From the NCBI RefSeq assembly GCF_020532605.1, contig NZ_JAJATW010000003.1, forward strand, positions 124,001-188,000: a stretch of DNA of 64,000 nt. The letters are read 5' to 3'. Origin of the DNA: Marinomonas algarum. GTDB lineage: Bacteria; Pseudomonadota; Gammaproteobacteria; Pseudomonadales; Marinomonadaceae. How positions within the stretch are numbered: the first letter of the stretch is position 1; each line of letters begins with the position of its first letter. This document shows positions 27,146 through 36,393 of the stretch, one piece after another. The position numbers and the translations under genes were made by a program. A model generated the notes under the pieces. It saw nothing but the letters and a program-made list of their open reading frames with translations, was not told the DNA's origin and ran no database searches.

Positions 27146-28045
27146 ATGACGAAAGAGTGGATTCCCAATATTAATATTGGTCAGGATTACGATGTCGCCT
27201 ACCAAGACGCCACGATACATTTTGATGTGCTGGGTAAAATGGCTGATTTCTTTGGTCGTGATATGCCAATGCATTTGCATGCAGATTACTGTCAGATACA
27301 CCTTATTTTATCTGGTAAAACCCTTTTTAATATCGATCAAAATGTTTTTCAAACCGACTCCGGCGGAGCGTTCTATACTCCCCCCGCTACGCCTCATGCC
27401 TTTTTGACGGAACCGACCGCGCCTGGTTATGTGATTACCATTCATAACACCCATTTACAGAAAATTCTCTCGGAGTTAAACAGTTATAGCAATCACAACT
27501 CATTGTTGATGCCATTCCATCTAGATCGACAAAAAGACCTCGCCCCCGACAACAGCCACTGGAATGAGCTCGTCAACCTTTTTGATATGCTCAAAACCGA
27601 ATGGCACAGAGACAGTCTGTATAAGCTCGACAGTATAGAAGCCATGGTCAAGTTAATTATGATTACCATGCTGCGCCTGTCAGGCGATGAGCAGCCCAAA
27701 AAACAACACAGCCAAACCGAAATTCTGTGTTTTCGACGTTTTAGCACCTTACTTGAAACACACTTTTTGACTGCCAAGCACATTTCATTTTATTGCCATG
27801 CGTTGAATATCAATGAAAGTCGCTTGAATTACCTGTGCAAAAAGATAACGGGGATCAGTCCCAAAAAAATGATTAATGGTCGGATTTTATTAGAAGCCAA
27901 GCGCCTTTTGTCTCACACCAATAAAAACACCACTGAAATCGCCTATACTCTGGGTTATCTCGATCCCTCCTATTTTTCACGTTTTTTCGTCAAAAATACT
28001 GGTATGAGCCCAACGGTATTTCGACAACAGCACCAAATACACTAG
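27146..28045 (+). CDS. hpaA: HpaA-type AraC-family regulator
   Basis: 299 residues. N-terminal cupin ligand domain (MPMHLHADYCQIHLILSGKT near 40-60, FYTPPATPHAF) and C-terminal AraC double helix-turn-helix (~195-298; ITGISPKKMINGRILLEAKR, then TTEIAYTLGYLDPSYFSRFF). HpaA activates the 4-HPA hydroxylase genes in E. coli in response to 4-HPA; the same role here is inferred. It follows hpaI in the same direction behind a terminator. Confidence 0.9.
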   Translation: MTKEWIPNINIGQDYDVAYQDATIHFDVLGKMADFFGRDMPMHLHADYCQIHLILSGKTLFNIDQNVFQTDSGGAFYTPPATPHAFLTEPTAPGYVITIHNTHLQKILSELNSYSNHNSLLMPFHLDRQKDLAPDNSHWNELVNLFDMLKTEWHRDSLYKLDSIEAMVKLIMITMLRLSGDEQPKKQHSQTEILCFRRFSTLLETHFLTAKHISFYCHALNINESRLNYLCKKITGISPKKMINGRILLEAKRLLSHTNKNTTEIAYTLGYLDPSYFSRFFVKNTGMSPTVFRQQHQIH

Positions 28046-28106
28046 CTATTCATTAACGCTTTCTCGTCAATCTACTTATTACGTTTACTTATTAATAGGA
28101 AAAATC

Positions 28107-28544
28107 ATGTCCACCATTACAACAATACAACACACGCTTACCACTTCCACTGCTTTATCCTTATGCCAAGCGGCTATTGACTATGCTGAGCAGATTGAGA
28201 TTACTATATGTGTCTCTGTTGTATGCTTGTCAGGTCGCACTTTAGCCAGTGCTAACATGAACCACGCACCGATTTTGTCTCACTCAATTGCGAATCGCAA
28301 AGCCATCACAGCCGCATCTTTTCAACTTCCAACCAAGGAGTGGCAAAGTCGCTTGGCAGAGAGAACCCCCATTTTAATGGCACTACAAAGTGAGCCTGAT
28401 TTCACTTACATAGGCGGAGGGTTACCTATCTCAATAGACAATGAAATTGTTGCTGCCATTGGTATTTCAGGTGGTAGTGAGCAGCAAGATATCGACTGCG
28501 CCACAGCCGCCCTACAATCTATAACAAACCTCTTACAAGACTAA
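28107..28544 (+). CDS. GlcG/HbpS-family (DUF336) protein
   Basis: 145 residues, GlcG/HbpS fold: LCQAAIDYAEQI at the N terminus and GGGLPISIDNEIVAAIGISG near 105-124. Family members sit in glycolate, propanediol and aromatic catabolic operons; some bind haem or cobalamin, but function here is unknown. AGGA before the ATG. It lies 61 bp after hpaA and 12 bp before the MFS gene, so these may form one transcript. Confidence 0.87.
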   Translation: MSTITTIQHTLTTSTALSLCQAAIDYAEQIEITICVSVVCLSGRTLASANMNHAPILSHSIANRKAITAASFQLPTKEWQSRLAERTPILMALQSEPDFTYIGGGLPISIDNEIVAAIGISGGSEQQDIDCATAALQSITNLLQD

Positions 28545-28556
28545 GCAGACATCACT

Positions 28557-29735
28557 ATGCCATCGTCATTGAGTAAATTAACCATTCCTCTACTGGGGCT
28601 TTTGGTCGCTTTCGGTCCGCTCTCTATCGATATGTACTTACCCAGTTTACCCATCATTGCCAACAGTTTAGGAGCAAGCGATCCGTTAATTCAGTCCACC
28701 ATTACGGTCTTTTTATTAGGCATGGCCATAGGCATGCTGCTGTTCGGCCCCTTATCGGACCTATTGGGACGTAAGCGTCTGCTGCTAGTCGGTATTGTAT
28801 TCTACTTTTTAAGTAGCATAGGGTGCGCTATGGCCAGCTCGGGTGAACAGCTTATTCTGTTTCGATTTTTACAATCACTCGGTGGTGCAGCGGCGTCTGT
28901 CTTAGCCAGGGCTCTCGTTCGAGATTTATACGAGTTGACCAAGGCCGCGGCCATTTTGTCGCATATGCATGTGGTTTCTATGATGGTGATGTTAGCGTCC
29001 CCTATACTGGGCGCTTACATTGTTAGTTATTTTGAATGGCGTTGGATTTTTTACTTTTTGGCCCTCTTTTCAACCATTGCTCTGGTTGGTAGCTATCTGC
29101 TTCTACCAGAGCCTAAAAGCAAAACGCACAGCGCAGCTTTTAATCTACAAACTTATGCTCGTAACTATTTGGACTGCTTACGGTCACCTCGATTAATACA
29201 GTTTACCCTAACCAATGGCTTATCCTTCGCCGGTATGTTTGCCTTTATTGCCACGTCTGCTTTTATTTACATCGAATATTTTGGTTTATCTGAGACTCAC
29301 TATGCCATGCTGTTTTCGGCGAATATTTTCGCCATTATTATCGCTACTCTAATTAACTCTTGGCTTAGTAAACGCTACAGTGTCACCCATGCTTTGGCTG
29401 GCGCCGTAGGGGTATCCTTCACGGCCACTGTCTTCATTTGGTACTTGTATGGTCTTGATACCATCCATCTTGGTTTTTTTGTTATCGCTACCATGCTGTA
29501 TATCAGTGTCACTGGGGCCATTGGGGCAAACAGCTTAGCCATATTATTTAGTTTACTGCCTGAAAAAGCCGGCACTGTATCGGGGTTATTTATCGCTACC
29601 CAGTTCGCTTTAGGCAGTTTAGTCAGTTATGTTGCCAGTCTTTTGTTTGATGGAACGCCTGCCAGTTTACTCATCATCATGGCTTGTTGTGGCACACTGA
29701 GTATGATTTTTTACTTGAGTACAAAAAAATCATAA
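28557..29735 (+). CDS. Bcr/CflA-family MFS multidrug exporter
   Basis: 392 residues with 12 hydrophobic segments. GPLSIDMYLPSLPIIANSLG at the N terminus and LFGPLSDLLGRKRLLLVG (MFS motif A) are typical of Bcr/CflA drug:H+ antiporters (DHA1). Likely exports toxic compounds, possibly aromatic intermediates; substrate unknown. A bidirectional terminator separates it from tctA. Confidence 0.9.
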   Translation: MPSSLSKLTIPLLGLLVAFGPLSIDMYLPSLPIIANSLGASDPLIQSTITVFLLGMAIGMLLFGPLSDLLGRKRLLLVGIVFYFLSSIGCAMASSGEQLILFRFLQSLGGAAASVLARALVRDLYELTKAAAILSHMHVVSMMVMLASPILGAYIVSYFEWRWIFYFLALFSTIALVGSYLLLPEPKSKTHSAAFNLQTYARNYLDCLRSPRLIQFTLTNGLSFAGMFAFIATSAFIYIEYFGLSETHYAMLFSANIFAIIIATLINSWLSKRYSVTHALAGAVGVSFTATVFIWYLYGLDTIHLGFFVIATMLYISVTGAIGANSLAILFSLLPEKAGTVSGLFIATQFALGSLVSYVASLLFDGTPASLLIIMACCGTLSMIFYLSTKKS

Positions 29736-29752
29736 TCTCGATATTCTAGAGA

Positions 29753-29811
29753 CAAAAAAAAGACCGACTTAATGGCGTTCTTACAAAACACTCATCAGTC
29801 GGTCTTTTTGA
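29753..29811. terminator. Bidirectional terminator between the MFS gene and tctA
   Basis: AAAAAGACCGACT and AGTCGGTCTTTTT form a 13-pair stem around a 27-nt loop, with a poly-A run on one side and poly-T on the other, so both convergent genes can use it. Confidence 0.85.
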
Positions 29812-29855
29812 TATTTTCAATTAATACCTTACAAACTTACCTTACAACAAAAAGA

Positions 29856-31337
29856 TCAACCTCGGCGAGCGTCACGCACTTTACTAAACACAAACACCGC
29901 GATCGACAAAACCGTCACTGACAGCAATGTCAAAGCGATCGGGCGATCAAAAAAGATACTGAACTCCCCGTTGGATACTCCTAGCGCTTGGCGCATTCGA
30001 TTTAGAAAAACCGGACCTAGCACCAATCCCAGAATAATGGGCACTGCAGGAATATTATTTTTCTTCATGATATAGCCGATGATAGAAAAACCTAAGGCAA
30101 TAAAAGCGTCACTGAACTGATAGTTTTGGCTGTAAGCGCCTAAAAAACCCAACACAAATATCAGTGAACCAATAAAGCGTCCACGAATACGGGTAATGTT
30201 TACAATGTATTTTGATGCAAAGGTTAAATACACAAAGATAAACACGTTCATCATAAACAAGGAAACGTACAGACCAGAGATAAACTCTGGGTGCTCAGTA
30301 AACAGACGTGGCCCTGGCGTGTAGTTGTGCACCATAAAGACAGACAATAACATGGCCATCAAAGCATCTGCAGGAATACCAAAGGCTAACAGAGGGACAA
30401 GAACCGACGCGGTTACTGCATTATTTGACGTTTCTGATGCCACAATACCCGCTTCGGCGCCTTTGCCAAATTCCTCTGGTTTTTTTGAGAACTTCTGTGC
30501 CAGGGTGTAGGAAAAGAACTGTGAACCAAACTCCCCAACACCAGGCAATAACCCCATCACCACACCCAAAATAGCCGAGCGAATCGCTGTAACCTTGTTA
30601 CGCATCAGAACAGTAAAGCCTTCAAAGCGACCAGAGCCTTCTAACTTGGTTTTAAAGGAATCTCCACCTTTGGATGATATCAAGACATAACCTTGAGACA
30701 TGGCAAATAAACCAATCACGGCAGGAACCAAAGGCACACCGGCTAACAACCAATCTTGATCAAAGGTATACACTTGCGAATTGTAAGAACGGTCAATACC
30801 CACCGTCCCCAAAAACATCCCCAGCCCAATCATAGCAGCGGCTTCTAAGGCGTATTTGTTGTGCGCTAAGACAACGAAAACCATCCCTAAAAGGGCCAAC
30901 ATGGCAAACTCAGCGCTACCAAATAAGGTGGCGACCTGTGATAAAGCTGGCGCAAAAAAGACCAAAGACAACACACTGACGATGCCACCAAAGAAAGACG
31001 ATGTATAAGCAATCGACAAGGCTTTTTTTCCATGACCCTTTTTCGCCATGGGGTAGCCATCGTAGGTGGTTAATACCGCCACAGGGGTGCCGGGCGTATT
31101 CATTAAAATAGCGGGGATGGCGCCACCATACCAAGCCCCACCATACACACCCAACAACAGGGTAACGCCAAATAATGGCTCCATCGTAAAGGTCAAAGGC
31201 AATAAAATAGCCATCACACCCGCAGGCTCTAAGCCTGGAATTGAACCGATTGTTACACCAATCAGTGCGCCAATAATAACCGCCCAAATAACACCGTTAC
31301 CAAAGACTTCATTAATGCCTAATGCTATTAAATCCAT
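29856..31337 (-). CDS. tctA: Tripartite tricarboxylate transporter large permease (TctA)
   Basis: 493 residues and about 12 membrane segments. IGALIGVTIGSIPGLEPAGVMAILLPLTF-type N terminus (in part GVTIGSIPGLEPAGVMAIL), then YGGAWYGGAIPAILMNTPGT and GLLPGVGEFGSQFFSY. The ATG at 31337 is used; a GTG two codons upstream also opens the frame. Works with TctB and the periplasmic TctC; three bp... the tctB stop is 9 bp upstream. Confidence 0.92.
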   Translation of the reverse strand: MDLIALGINEVFGNGVIWAVIIGALIGVTIGSIPGLEPAGVMAILLPLTFTMEPLFGVTLLLGVYGGAWYGGAIPAILMNTPGTPVAVLTTYDGYPMAKKGHGKKALSIAYTSSFFGGIVSVLSLVFFAPALSQVATLFGSAEFAMLALLGMVFVVLAHNKYALEAAAMIGLGMFLGTVGIDRSYNSQVYTFDQDWLLAGVPLVPAVIGLFAMSQGYVLISSKGGDSFKTKLEGSGRFEGFTVLMRNKVTAIRSAILGVVMGLLPGVGEFGSQFFSYTLAQKFSKKPEEFGKGAEAGIVASETSNNAVTASVLVPLLAFGIPADALMAMLLSVFMVHNYTPGPRLFTEHPEFISGLYVSLFMMNVFIFVYLTFASKYIVNITRIRGRFIGSLIFVLGFLGAYSQNYQFSDAFIALGFSIIGYIMKKNNIPAVPIILGLVLGPVFLNRMRQALGVSNGEFSIFFDRPIALTLLSVTVLSIAVFVFSKVRDARRG

Positions 31338-31346
31338 GCTCACTCT

Positions 31347-31874
31347 CTAAAAATATTTATTCATAAACCAAAGGGTTTCGCCGCTAAACAGGGCTTCATA
31401 CAAGGCCACATCCGGAATCCAGATGTTTACGCCAACGCGGAATATCAAGGTAATGATGGCGACGGCCACCAGAGTATTGATAGCCCACAGAACGGACAAC
31501 AAACGGCTTAGCCACACAATTGATAGAACAAACAAGGTGGTGGATAAAACAAAGCCGATAACGGTAATGGCATTAATGTAGACATAAAATAAAACCGCTG
31601 TGATCAGGACAACGCGATGATGTGTCAAGCTGTCTGCTAAGTTCTCTATTAGGCTTTTTTCACCTTCAACCGGCCTTATCACCAATATCAATTTTATCAA
31701 GGAAAAGAAAAGCAATACGCCTAAGCCAAATAATGGCGCCACATACGGTTTCGTAAACCAACCATGATCTCGCTTAACATCCACGGTGTAATCCTGAAAA
31801 AACACGATTAGGTAGGCACTCAACACCACTATAATCAGAAAAAATAATCTTGATTTACGGTTTTCAATGTCCAT
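31347..31874 (-). CDS. tctB: Tripartite tricarboxylate transporter small permease (TctB)
   Basis: 175 residues with four hydrophobic segments, TctB family. Its start overlaps the last 11 bp of the usp gene; GGGGGCG lies upstream of the ATG within usp. The coupling suggests translational linkage with both the Usp gene and tctA. Confidence 0.88.
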   Translation of the reverse strand: MDIENRKSRLFFLIIVVLSAYLIVFFQDYTVDVKRDHGWFTKPYVAPLFGLGVLLFFSLIKLILVIRPVEGEKSLIENLADSLTHHRVVLITAVLFYVYINAITVIGFVLSTTLFVLSIVWLSRLLSVLWAINTLVAVAIITLIFRVGVNIWIPDVALYEALFSGETLWFMNKYF

Positions 31875-32376
31875 CTTCGCCCCCTAACGTATCGCTTTCC
31901 ATTGACTTTGAAATGGGTACAATCAAAATCGGCACGGTGGCGTTATGGATGACTTTTTGTGCTGTTGATCCAAGAAACATCCGTGATAAAGCGTTCACTC
32001 TTCGGTCACCCATCACCACCATATCCGCTGATACATCCTTTACTGTTGCAACAATTTTATTCGCCGGCTCCCCAAAGCGAACAACGATTTCAATACGATC
32101 TTCACTGAAGGCAATGTCGCTAAGCTCTTCGGCGATAAAACGCTCGATACGTTGTCGCATATAAACGCGCAGCTCTTCTTTTAAAGAATCAGCATGGGCA
32201 TCTTGGGATTTTTTTATTTTGAATCCGACGAAACTGTCATCGTTCCCTCGGTGGAATTGCTCAGACACATGCAGAAAGAAAATTTTTGCGTTGGACATAA
32301 TAGCTTGTGCCAATGCAGCTCGCAGTACAGCTCTACTGCCCTTCTCGAGATCCGACGCATACAAAATATTGTTCAT
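31864..32376 (-). CDS. Universal stress protein family protein
   Basis: 170 residues, UspA fold. N-terminal ILYASDLEKGS, and the ATP-binding signature MGDRRVNALSRMFLGSTAQKV (in part VVMGDRRVNALSRMFLGSTA) near residues 130-150. Overlaps tctB by 11 bp. Usp proteins next to TRAP and Tct transporters can associate with the permease; here such a role is inferred from the overlap. Confidence 0.9.
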   Translation of the reverse strand: MNNILYASDLEKGSRAVLRAALAQAIMSNAKIFFLHVSEQFHRGNDDSFVGFKIKKSQDAHADSLKEELRVYMRQRIERFIAEELSDIAFSEDRIEIVVRFGEPANKIVATVKDVSADMVVMGDRRVNALSRMFLGSTAQKVIHNATVPILIVPISKSMESDTLGGEDGH

Positions 32377-32390
32377 GTATTAGCTCCAAA

Positions 32391-32418
32391 CAAAAGAGCC
32401 ACCGTTTAGGTGGCTCTC
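32391..32418 (-). terminator. Terminator/attenuator between aldehyde dehydrogenase and usp
   Basis: Stem GAGCCACC / GGTGGCTC with loop GTTTA; on the minus strand it is followed by TTTTGTTTGG. It lies inside the tctC-ALDH-usp-tctB-tctA series, so it probably lowers rather than abolishes expression of the permease genes. Confidence 0.72.
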
Positions 32419-32432
32419 TTAACACTCACGGT

Positions 32433-33791
32433 TTATTTTGCTCGGTTAATCACCTTGCGCACCGTGTTTTCCAATAACCCTTCCATACCAAATTCAACGC
32501 CTAATCCAGAAGACTTATTTCCGCCAAAAGGAATATGAGGTAACACTTCAGCATGATTGTTCACCCACACAGTCCCAGAATCTAATTGGCTAATCACCCA
32601 TTCCAGTTGTTCACCGGGCTCGCCCCACACAGATCCACCTAAGGCAAACTCTTTATGGATCGCTGTTTCCATGACCACTTCTAAATCATCATAAGGAATA
32701 ATCGGCAATACAGGCCCAAATTGCTCATCGCACACCACATCCAGTGTGATAGATGGATTTTTGATAATCGTTGGTGCAATGAAATAACCGTTCAGATTTT
32801 CTGGTAATTCTGGCGCAATCACCTCAGCACCTGACGCTTTCGCCTGTGCAATCATGGCATTGACTTTTTCGAACTGGCTGGCGTTTTGCACAGGGCCAAA
32901 AGTCACTCCCGACTGCATACCATCGCCTACAACTTGCGCAGCGGCAATCTTAACCAAGGCATCGCACAATGCCTCATATTTAGAACGATGCACATACAAA
33001 CGCTTCAAGCAGGCGCAGGTTTGTCCCATATTAACGAAAGACGTCATGAAGATTTTTTCTGCCAAGGCGTCGATATTGGCATTTTCTAACACAATACCCG
33101 CGTCGTTACCGCCTAACTCTAAGGTGACCTTTTTCAAATCCCCCGCTACCAATTGTGCTATGCGCTTTCCAACCGGAGTAGAACCTGTAAACACCACTTT
33201 TTTCACATCTGGGTGCGTCAGTAAGGGCTCACCTACTTCTTTCTCGCCAATCACTACCTGAACCAAATTTGGTATTGTGTGCTGGTTAATAATGTCGGCC
33301 AACTTTAACGTGCTGATCGGTGTCAATGAAGAAGGTTTAATAACCACACTGTTTCCAGCTCGCAATGCAGGCATAATATGCCAAATTGCAATCATTAGTG
33401 GCCAATTCCACGGTGTAATTGACGCCACAACACCTATCGGCATTCGATGTACTTCCACCGTACGCTCTGGGCTATCTTCGAGCACTTCCGGCTCCAAAGT
33501 TAACGCCGCATTGTAGTGAGTCCAACCAACAGCGCCGCCCACTTCAAACTGAGCCAATCCGAGAGGTTTACCTTGTTCCGATGTCACCATGCTAGCCAGT
33601 TCTTCACCTGCGGCTTCAATGGCATTGGCCACGGAATGAAGCGCTTCTGCACGCTCTTCATGGGTCTTAGCCGACCAAATAGCAAAGGCCGTCTTACCTT
33701 TTTCAACTGCGACCTGCACATCCTCTGCCGTAGAGGTTTCAATGGTCTTATAAATTTGTTTGGTTGCTGGGTTAAGAATATCTAAAGCCAT
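32433..33791 (-). CDS. NAD(P)-dependent aldehyde dehydrogenase, probable 4-hydroxyphenylacetaldehyde dehydrogenase
   Basis: 452 residues, ALDH superfamily. PWNWPLMIAIWH, VKKVVFTGSTPVGKRI, TLELGGNDAGIVLENA (general base Glu) and GQTCACLKRLYVH (catalytic Cys). The ATG at 33791 has GGAGAG upstream; an upstream extension to 33836 has no support. Its place between tctC and usp, in an operon sharing a palindrome with the amine-oxidase-like operon, suggests that it oxidises the aldehyde from amine oxidation. Succinate semialdehyde or another aldehyde remains possible. Confidence 0.88.
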   Translation of the reverse strand: MALDILNPATKQIYKTIETSTAEDVQVAVEKGKTAFAIWSAKTHEERAEALHSVANAIEAAGEELASMVTSEQGKPLGLAQFEVGGAVGWTHYNAALTLEPEVLEDSPERTVEVHRMPIGVVASITPWNWPLMIAIWHIMPALRAGNSVVIKPSSLTPISTLKLADIINQHTIPNLVQVVIGEKEVGEPLLTHPDVKKVVFTGSTPVGKRIAQLVAGDLKKVTLELGGNDAGIVLENANIDALAEKIFMTSFVNMGQTCACLKRLYVHRSKYEALCDALVKIAAAQVVGDGMQSGVTFGPVQNASQFEKVNAMIAQAKASGAEVIAPELPENLNGYFIAPTIIKNPSITLDVVCDEQFGPVLPIIPYDDLEVVMETAIHKEFALGGSVWGEPGEQLEWVISQLDSGTVWVNNHAEVLPHIPFGGNKSSGLGVEFGMEGLLENTVRKVINRAK

Positions 33792-33863
33792 GTGCTCTCC
33801 GTTTATTATTATCTTCGCGATGACCCAAACCAACACGTTCGTTGGTTTCTACACTGTGAACAA

Positions 33864-34820
33864 TCAGTTCACGTATTTAGAAAGTTCTTCGGCATTTTTA
33901 TAATCGTGCTCAACCAGTTTTTTGGCATTGTCCGCATTTGTCCAATACACGCCAGCCCCTGTAGTCGCCTGCAGTTTTAACACTTCTGGTCTTTGCAAAG
34001 CTTGTTCAGCAATGGAGGCTATTTTGTCGATCGTGGCTTGTGGAGTCCCTTTTTTAACGAACAAACCGTTCCACAACGTTTGTGAAATACCCGCCGCTTC
34101 GCTAAGGGTTGGCACCTCTGGACTTATAACCAAACGGTTATAAGTGAAAGACGTCAGTAATTTCACTTCTTTTGAATCTAAACAAGGCAGAATTAACTGA
34201 GTAGTTGTGTTGATAACATCGGCATCGCCGTTGGCCAACGTAGAGCAATCGAGGGCGTCAAATGCAGAATCCGAAGCAAACTTAAAATCCAGTTTGTCCG
34301 CTGCTTTAAAAGTAATCGCTGTAGGAGTGGCTTGATAACCAAAATGCCCTAATGACACGTCATGACTTTTTGCGTAATCAGCAAGCTCATCTAATGTGTT
34401 GTAAGGCGCGTCTGATTTAACGGCCAATACGAAGGGGTAATCGAGAAAAATACCGACAGGGACAAACGAATCAGCAGAATAAGGCGCGTTGCCACCAACG
34501 ACTTGTGTGGTCAATAAATCCACCACAAAAGAGCCAATCACACTACCATCAGGTCGAGATTGAGCTACCGTCGTTGCACCTAACACACCACCGCCACCAG
34601 GCTTATTCACCACAGTAGCAGGTACACCCGTTTCCTTAGACATCTCTTCCGCTATGATGCGAGTAAGCACGTCTTCTAGGTCACCTGGTGGCCAAGGTAC
34701 AACAAACTTGACAGGACGGTTGGGGTAATCTGCGGCCATCGCCACGGTACCCGCAAAAACGCTGCTTAATAAGGCGGATGCGGTGAGTACTTTACAGGTT
34801 TGATTTATAATTTTTTTCAT
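33864..34820 (-). CDS. tctC: Tripartite tricarboxylate transporter substrate-binding protein (TctC/Bug)
   Basis: 318 residues with a Sec signal peptide (MKKIINQTCKVL..., cleavage after VAMA). Mature start ADYPNRPVKFVVPWPPGDLE is typical of Bug receptors, though the usual PPGGxxD reads PPGDLED. AGGAG is eight bases before the ATG at 34820. First gene of the tct operon. The substrate is unknown; an aromatic amine-derived or carboxylic acid ligand is plausible from context. Confidence 0.9.
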   Translation of the reverse strand: MKKIINQTCKVLTASALLSSVFAGTVAMAADYPNRPVKFVVPWPPGDLEDVLTRIIAEEMSKETGVPATVVNKPGGGGVLGATTVAQSRPDGSVIGSFVVDLLTTQVVGGNAPYSADSFVPVGIFLDYPFVLAVKSDAPYNTLDELADYAKSHDVSLGHFGYQATPTAITFKAADKLDFKFASDSAFDALDCSTLANGDADVINTTTQLILPCLDSKEVKLLTSFTYNRLVISPEVPTLSEAAGISQTLWNGLFVKKGTPQATIDKIASIAEQALQRPEVLKLQATTGAGVYWTNADNAKKLVEHDYKNAEELSKYVN

Positions 34821-34852
34821 TTTTTGCGCTCCTTTTTCCATAATAAATTCAA

Positions 34853-34896
34853 ATTACACCCTTCAAAAGCAGCATTCTATGTCCCTAAAGGGACAT
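34853..34896 (-). promoter_or_regulatory. tctC promoter with activator-type palindrome ATGTCCCTAAAGGGACAT
   Basis: Perfect inverted repeat (34879-34896), then on the minus strand 20 nt and TGTAAT (34858-34853), a 5/6 match to the -10 consensus with no recognisable -35. The centre falls at about -41.5. The same geometry is seen upstream of the ornithine-cyclodeaminase-like gene. Confidence 0.6.
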
Positions 34897-35134
34897 TTTA
34901 TTTGATCATCGCAAGAATACTTTGACCATGAGCCCAAAAAACTTGGGCAGAAGAGAGCCTCTGTTTTTTAGCATTGTCATAGCATTCAAAATCGTTAAAT
35001 CGACACAAAATATCGAATTTCAATTATCAATATTCTAGAAAAGTCCTAACACTTATCTAAAAAGGACATTCATTTGTGTTTGCTAAGTGTTGATACTGAT
35101 CCAAATAAAGTAACAAAAATAAAAGGATACTAAG
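34897..35134. other. tctC-hydroxylase divergent region
   Basis: AT-rich, no gene. A half-site AAGGACAT (35062-35069), resembling the right arm of the tctC palindrome, lies 22 nt before GATACT (35092-35097), a possible -10 for the hydroxylase operon; the left arm is not conserved. AraC-type HpaA sites may also be present but were not identified. Confidence 0.4.
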
Positions 35135-36304
35135 ATGAAACGTCACAACCCTATGCTCGATGCACTCAAAGAAGTTCTGCCAGAAATTGCAAAAAGAGCC
35201 AGCGAAACTGAAGAGCTAAGAAAAGTACCGGCTGAAAATATTGCTCTATTAAAAAAAGTAGAACTGCATAAAGCTTTCCTTCCTAAAGCTTATGGCGGTC
35301 ATGAAATTTCTTTGCCTCAGTTCGGTGATTGCATCGCGGCTCTAGCCGGTGCTTGTGCAAGTACTGCTTGGGCTTTTAGTTTGCTTTGTACACACAGCCA
35401 TCAGATTGCTCTATTTCCAAAGCAAGCCCAAGATGACATTTGGAGCCGTGATACCGATGCACTGGCCAGTAGCAGCATTGCACCTTTTGGCAAATATGAA
35501 GAGACTGAAGGGGGGGTTATCTTTAGCGGTGATATGCGCTGGAGTAGTGGTTGTGAACACGCAGAATGGGCACTATGTGGTTTTTTACGTGAAAACGCGG
35601 AAGGTACTAAAGATCATTGCTTTGCTTTGATCCCTGCGACGGATTACACCATTGACGATGATTGGTATTCCGCTGCGATGAAAGGCAGCGGCACAAAAAC
35701 ATTGGTCATCAAAGAGAAGTTTGTTCCTGAGCATCGTATTCAAAAAGCCAAAGACATGATGGAAGGGAAGTCCGGTGGTTTTGGCTTGTACCCTGACAGC
35801 AAAATTTTCTATTCACCTTACCGTCCTTATTTCGCTTCAGGCTTTTCCGCCATCGGTCTTGGTATCGCTGAACGCATGCTAGAGCATTTTAAAGAATCAA
35901 CCGCGGGGCGTATCCGTGCTTATACTGGTGCAAAAGTGGGCACAGCAACACCTGCTATTCTTAGAATTGCCGAATCGTCTCACCAAGTCATGGCGGCACG
36001 CGCTTTCCTTGAAAAAACCTGGGATGAACACGCGGAATACGCCGAAGCGCACCGTTATCCAGATCGCGCAACTCTTGCTGAATGGCGCACAAACCAGGCT
36101 TATGTCATCAAGATGTGTGTGGAGGCAGTCAACCGTCTATTCAGCAGTATGGGAGCAAGTAACTGGTATTTGGATAAAGAAGCACAACGCTTATTCCGTG
36201 ATAGTAATATTACCTGTGCCCACGCCTACACAGATTACGATGTGTGTGCGCAGATTTTTGGTCGCGAGATAATGGGCCTAGAACCCGATCCAACGCTTCT
36301 ATAA
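35135..36304 (+). CDS. 4-hydroxyphenylacetate 3-hydroxylase, C2-type oxygenase component
   Basis: 389 residues with an acyl-CoA-dehydrogenase-like fold, group D flavin monooxygenase: FLPKAYGGHEISLPQFGDCI, then ACASTAWAFSLLCTH, then FRDSNITCAHAYTDYD. It resembles the reduced-FMN-dependent C2 oxygenase of Acinetobacter rather than the enterobacterial HpaB, and hydroxylates 4-HPA to homoprotocatechuate. The adjacent reductase is the matching C1 type. AAGGATA precedes the ATG. First gene of the operon. Confidence 0.88.
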   Translation: MKRHNPMLDALKEVLPEIAKRASETEELRKVPAENIALLKKVELHKAFLPKAYGGHEISLPQFGDCIAALAGACASTAWAFSLLCTHSHQIALFPKQAQDDIWSRDTDALASSSIAPFGKYEETEGGVIFSGDMRWSSGCEHAEWALCGFLRENAEGTKDHCFALIPATDYTIDDDWYSAAMKGSGTKTLVIKEKFVPEHRIQKAKDMMEGKSGGFGLYPDSKIFYSPYRPYFASGFSAIGLGIAERMLEHFKESTAGRIRAYTGAKVGTATPAILRIAESSHQVMAARAFLEKTWDEHAEYAEAHRYPDRATLAEWRTNQAYVIKMCVEAVNRLFSSMGASNWYLDKEAQRLFRDSNITCAHAYTDYDVCAQIFGREIMGLEPDPTLL

Positions 36305-36393
36305 ACACCCACTTTATTCCTCTTATTACGCATTACCATACGTTAAACCCTGCTTGGTAATGCGTACTATCAAAACAAAATAGGAAACCCTCT

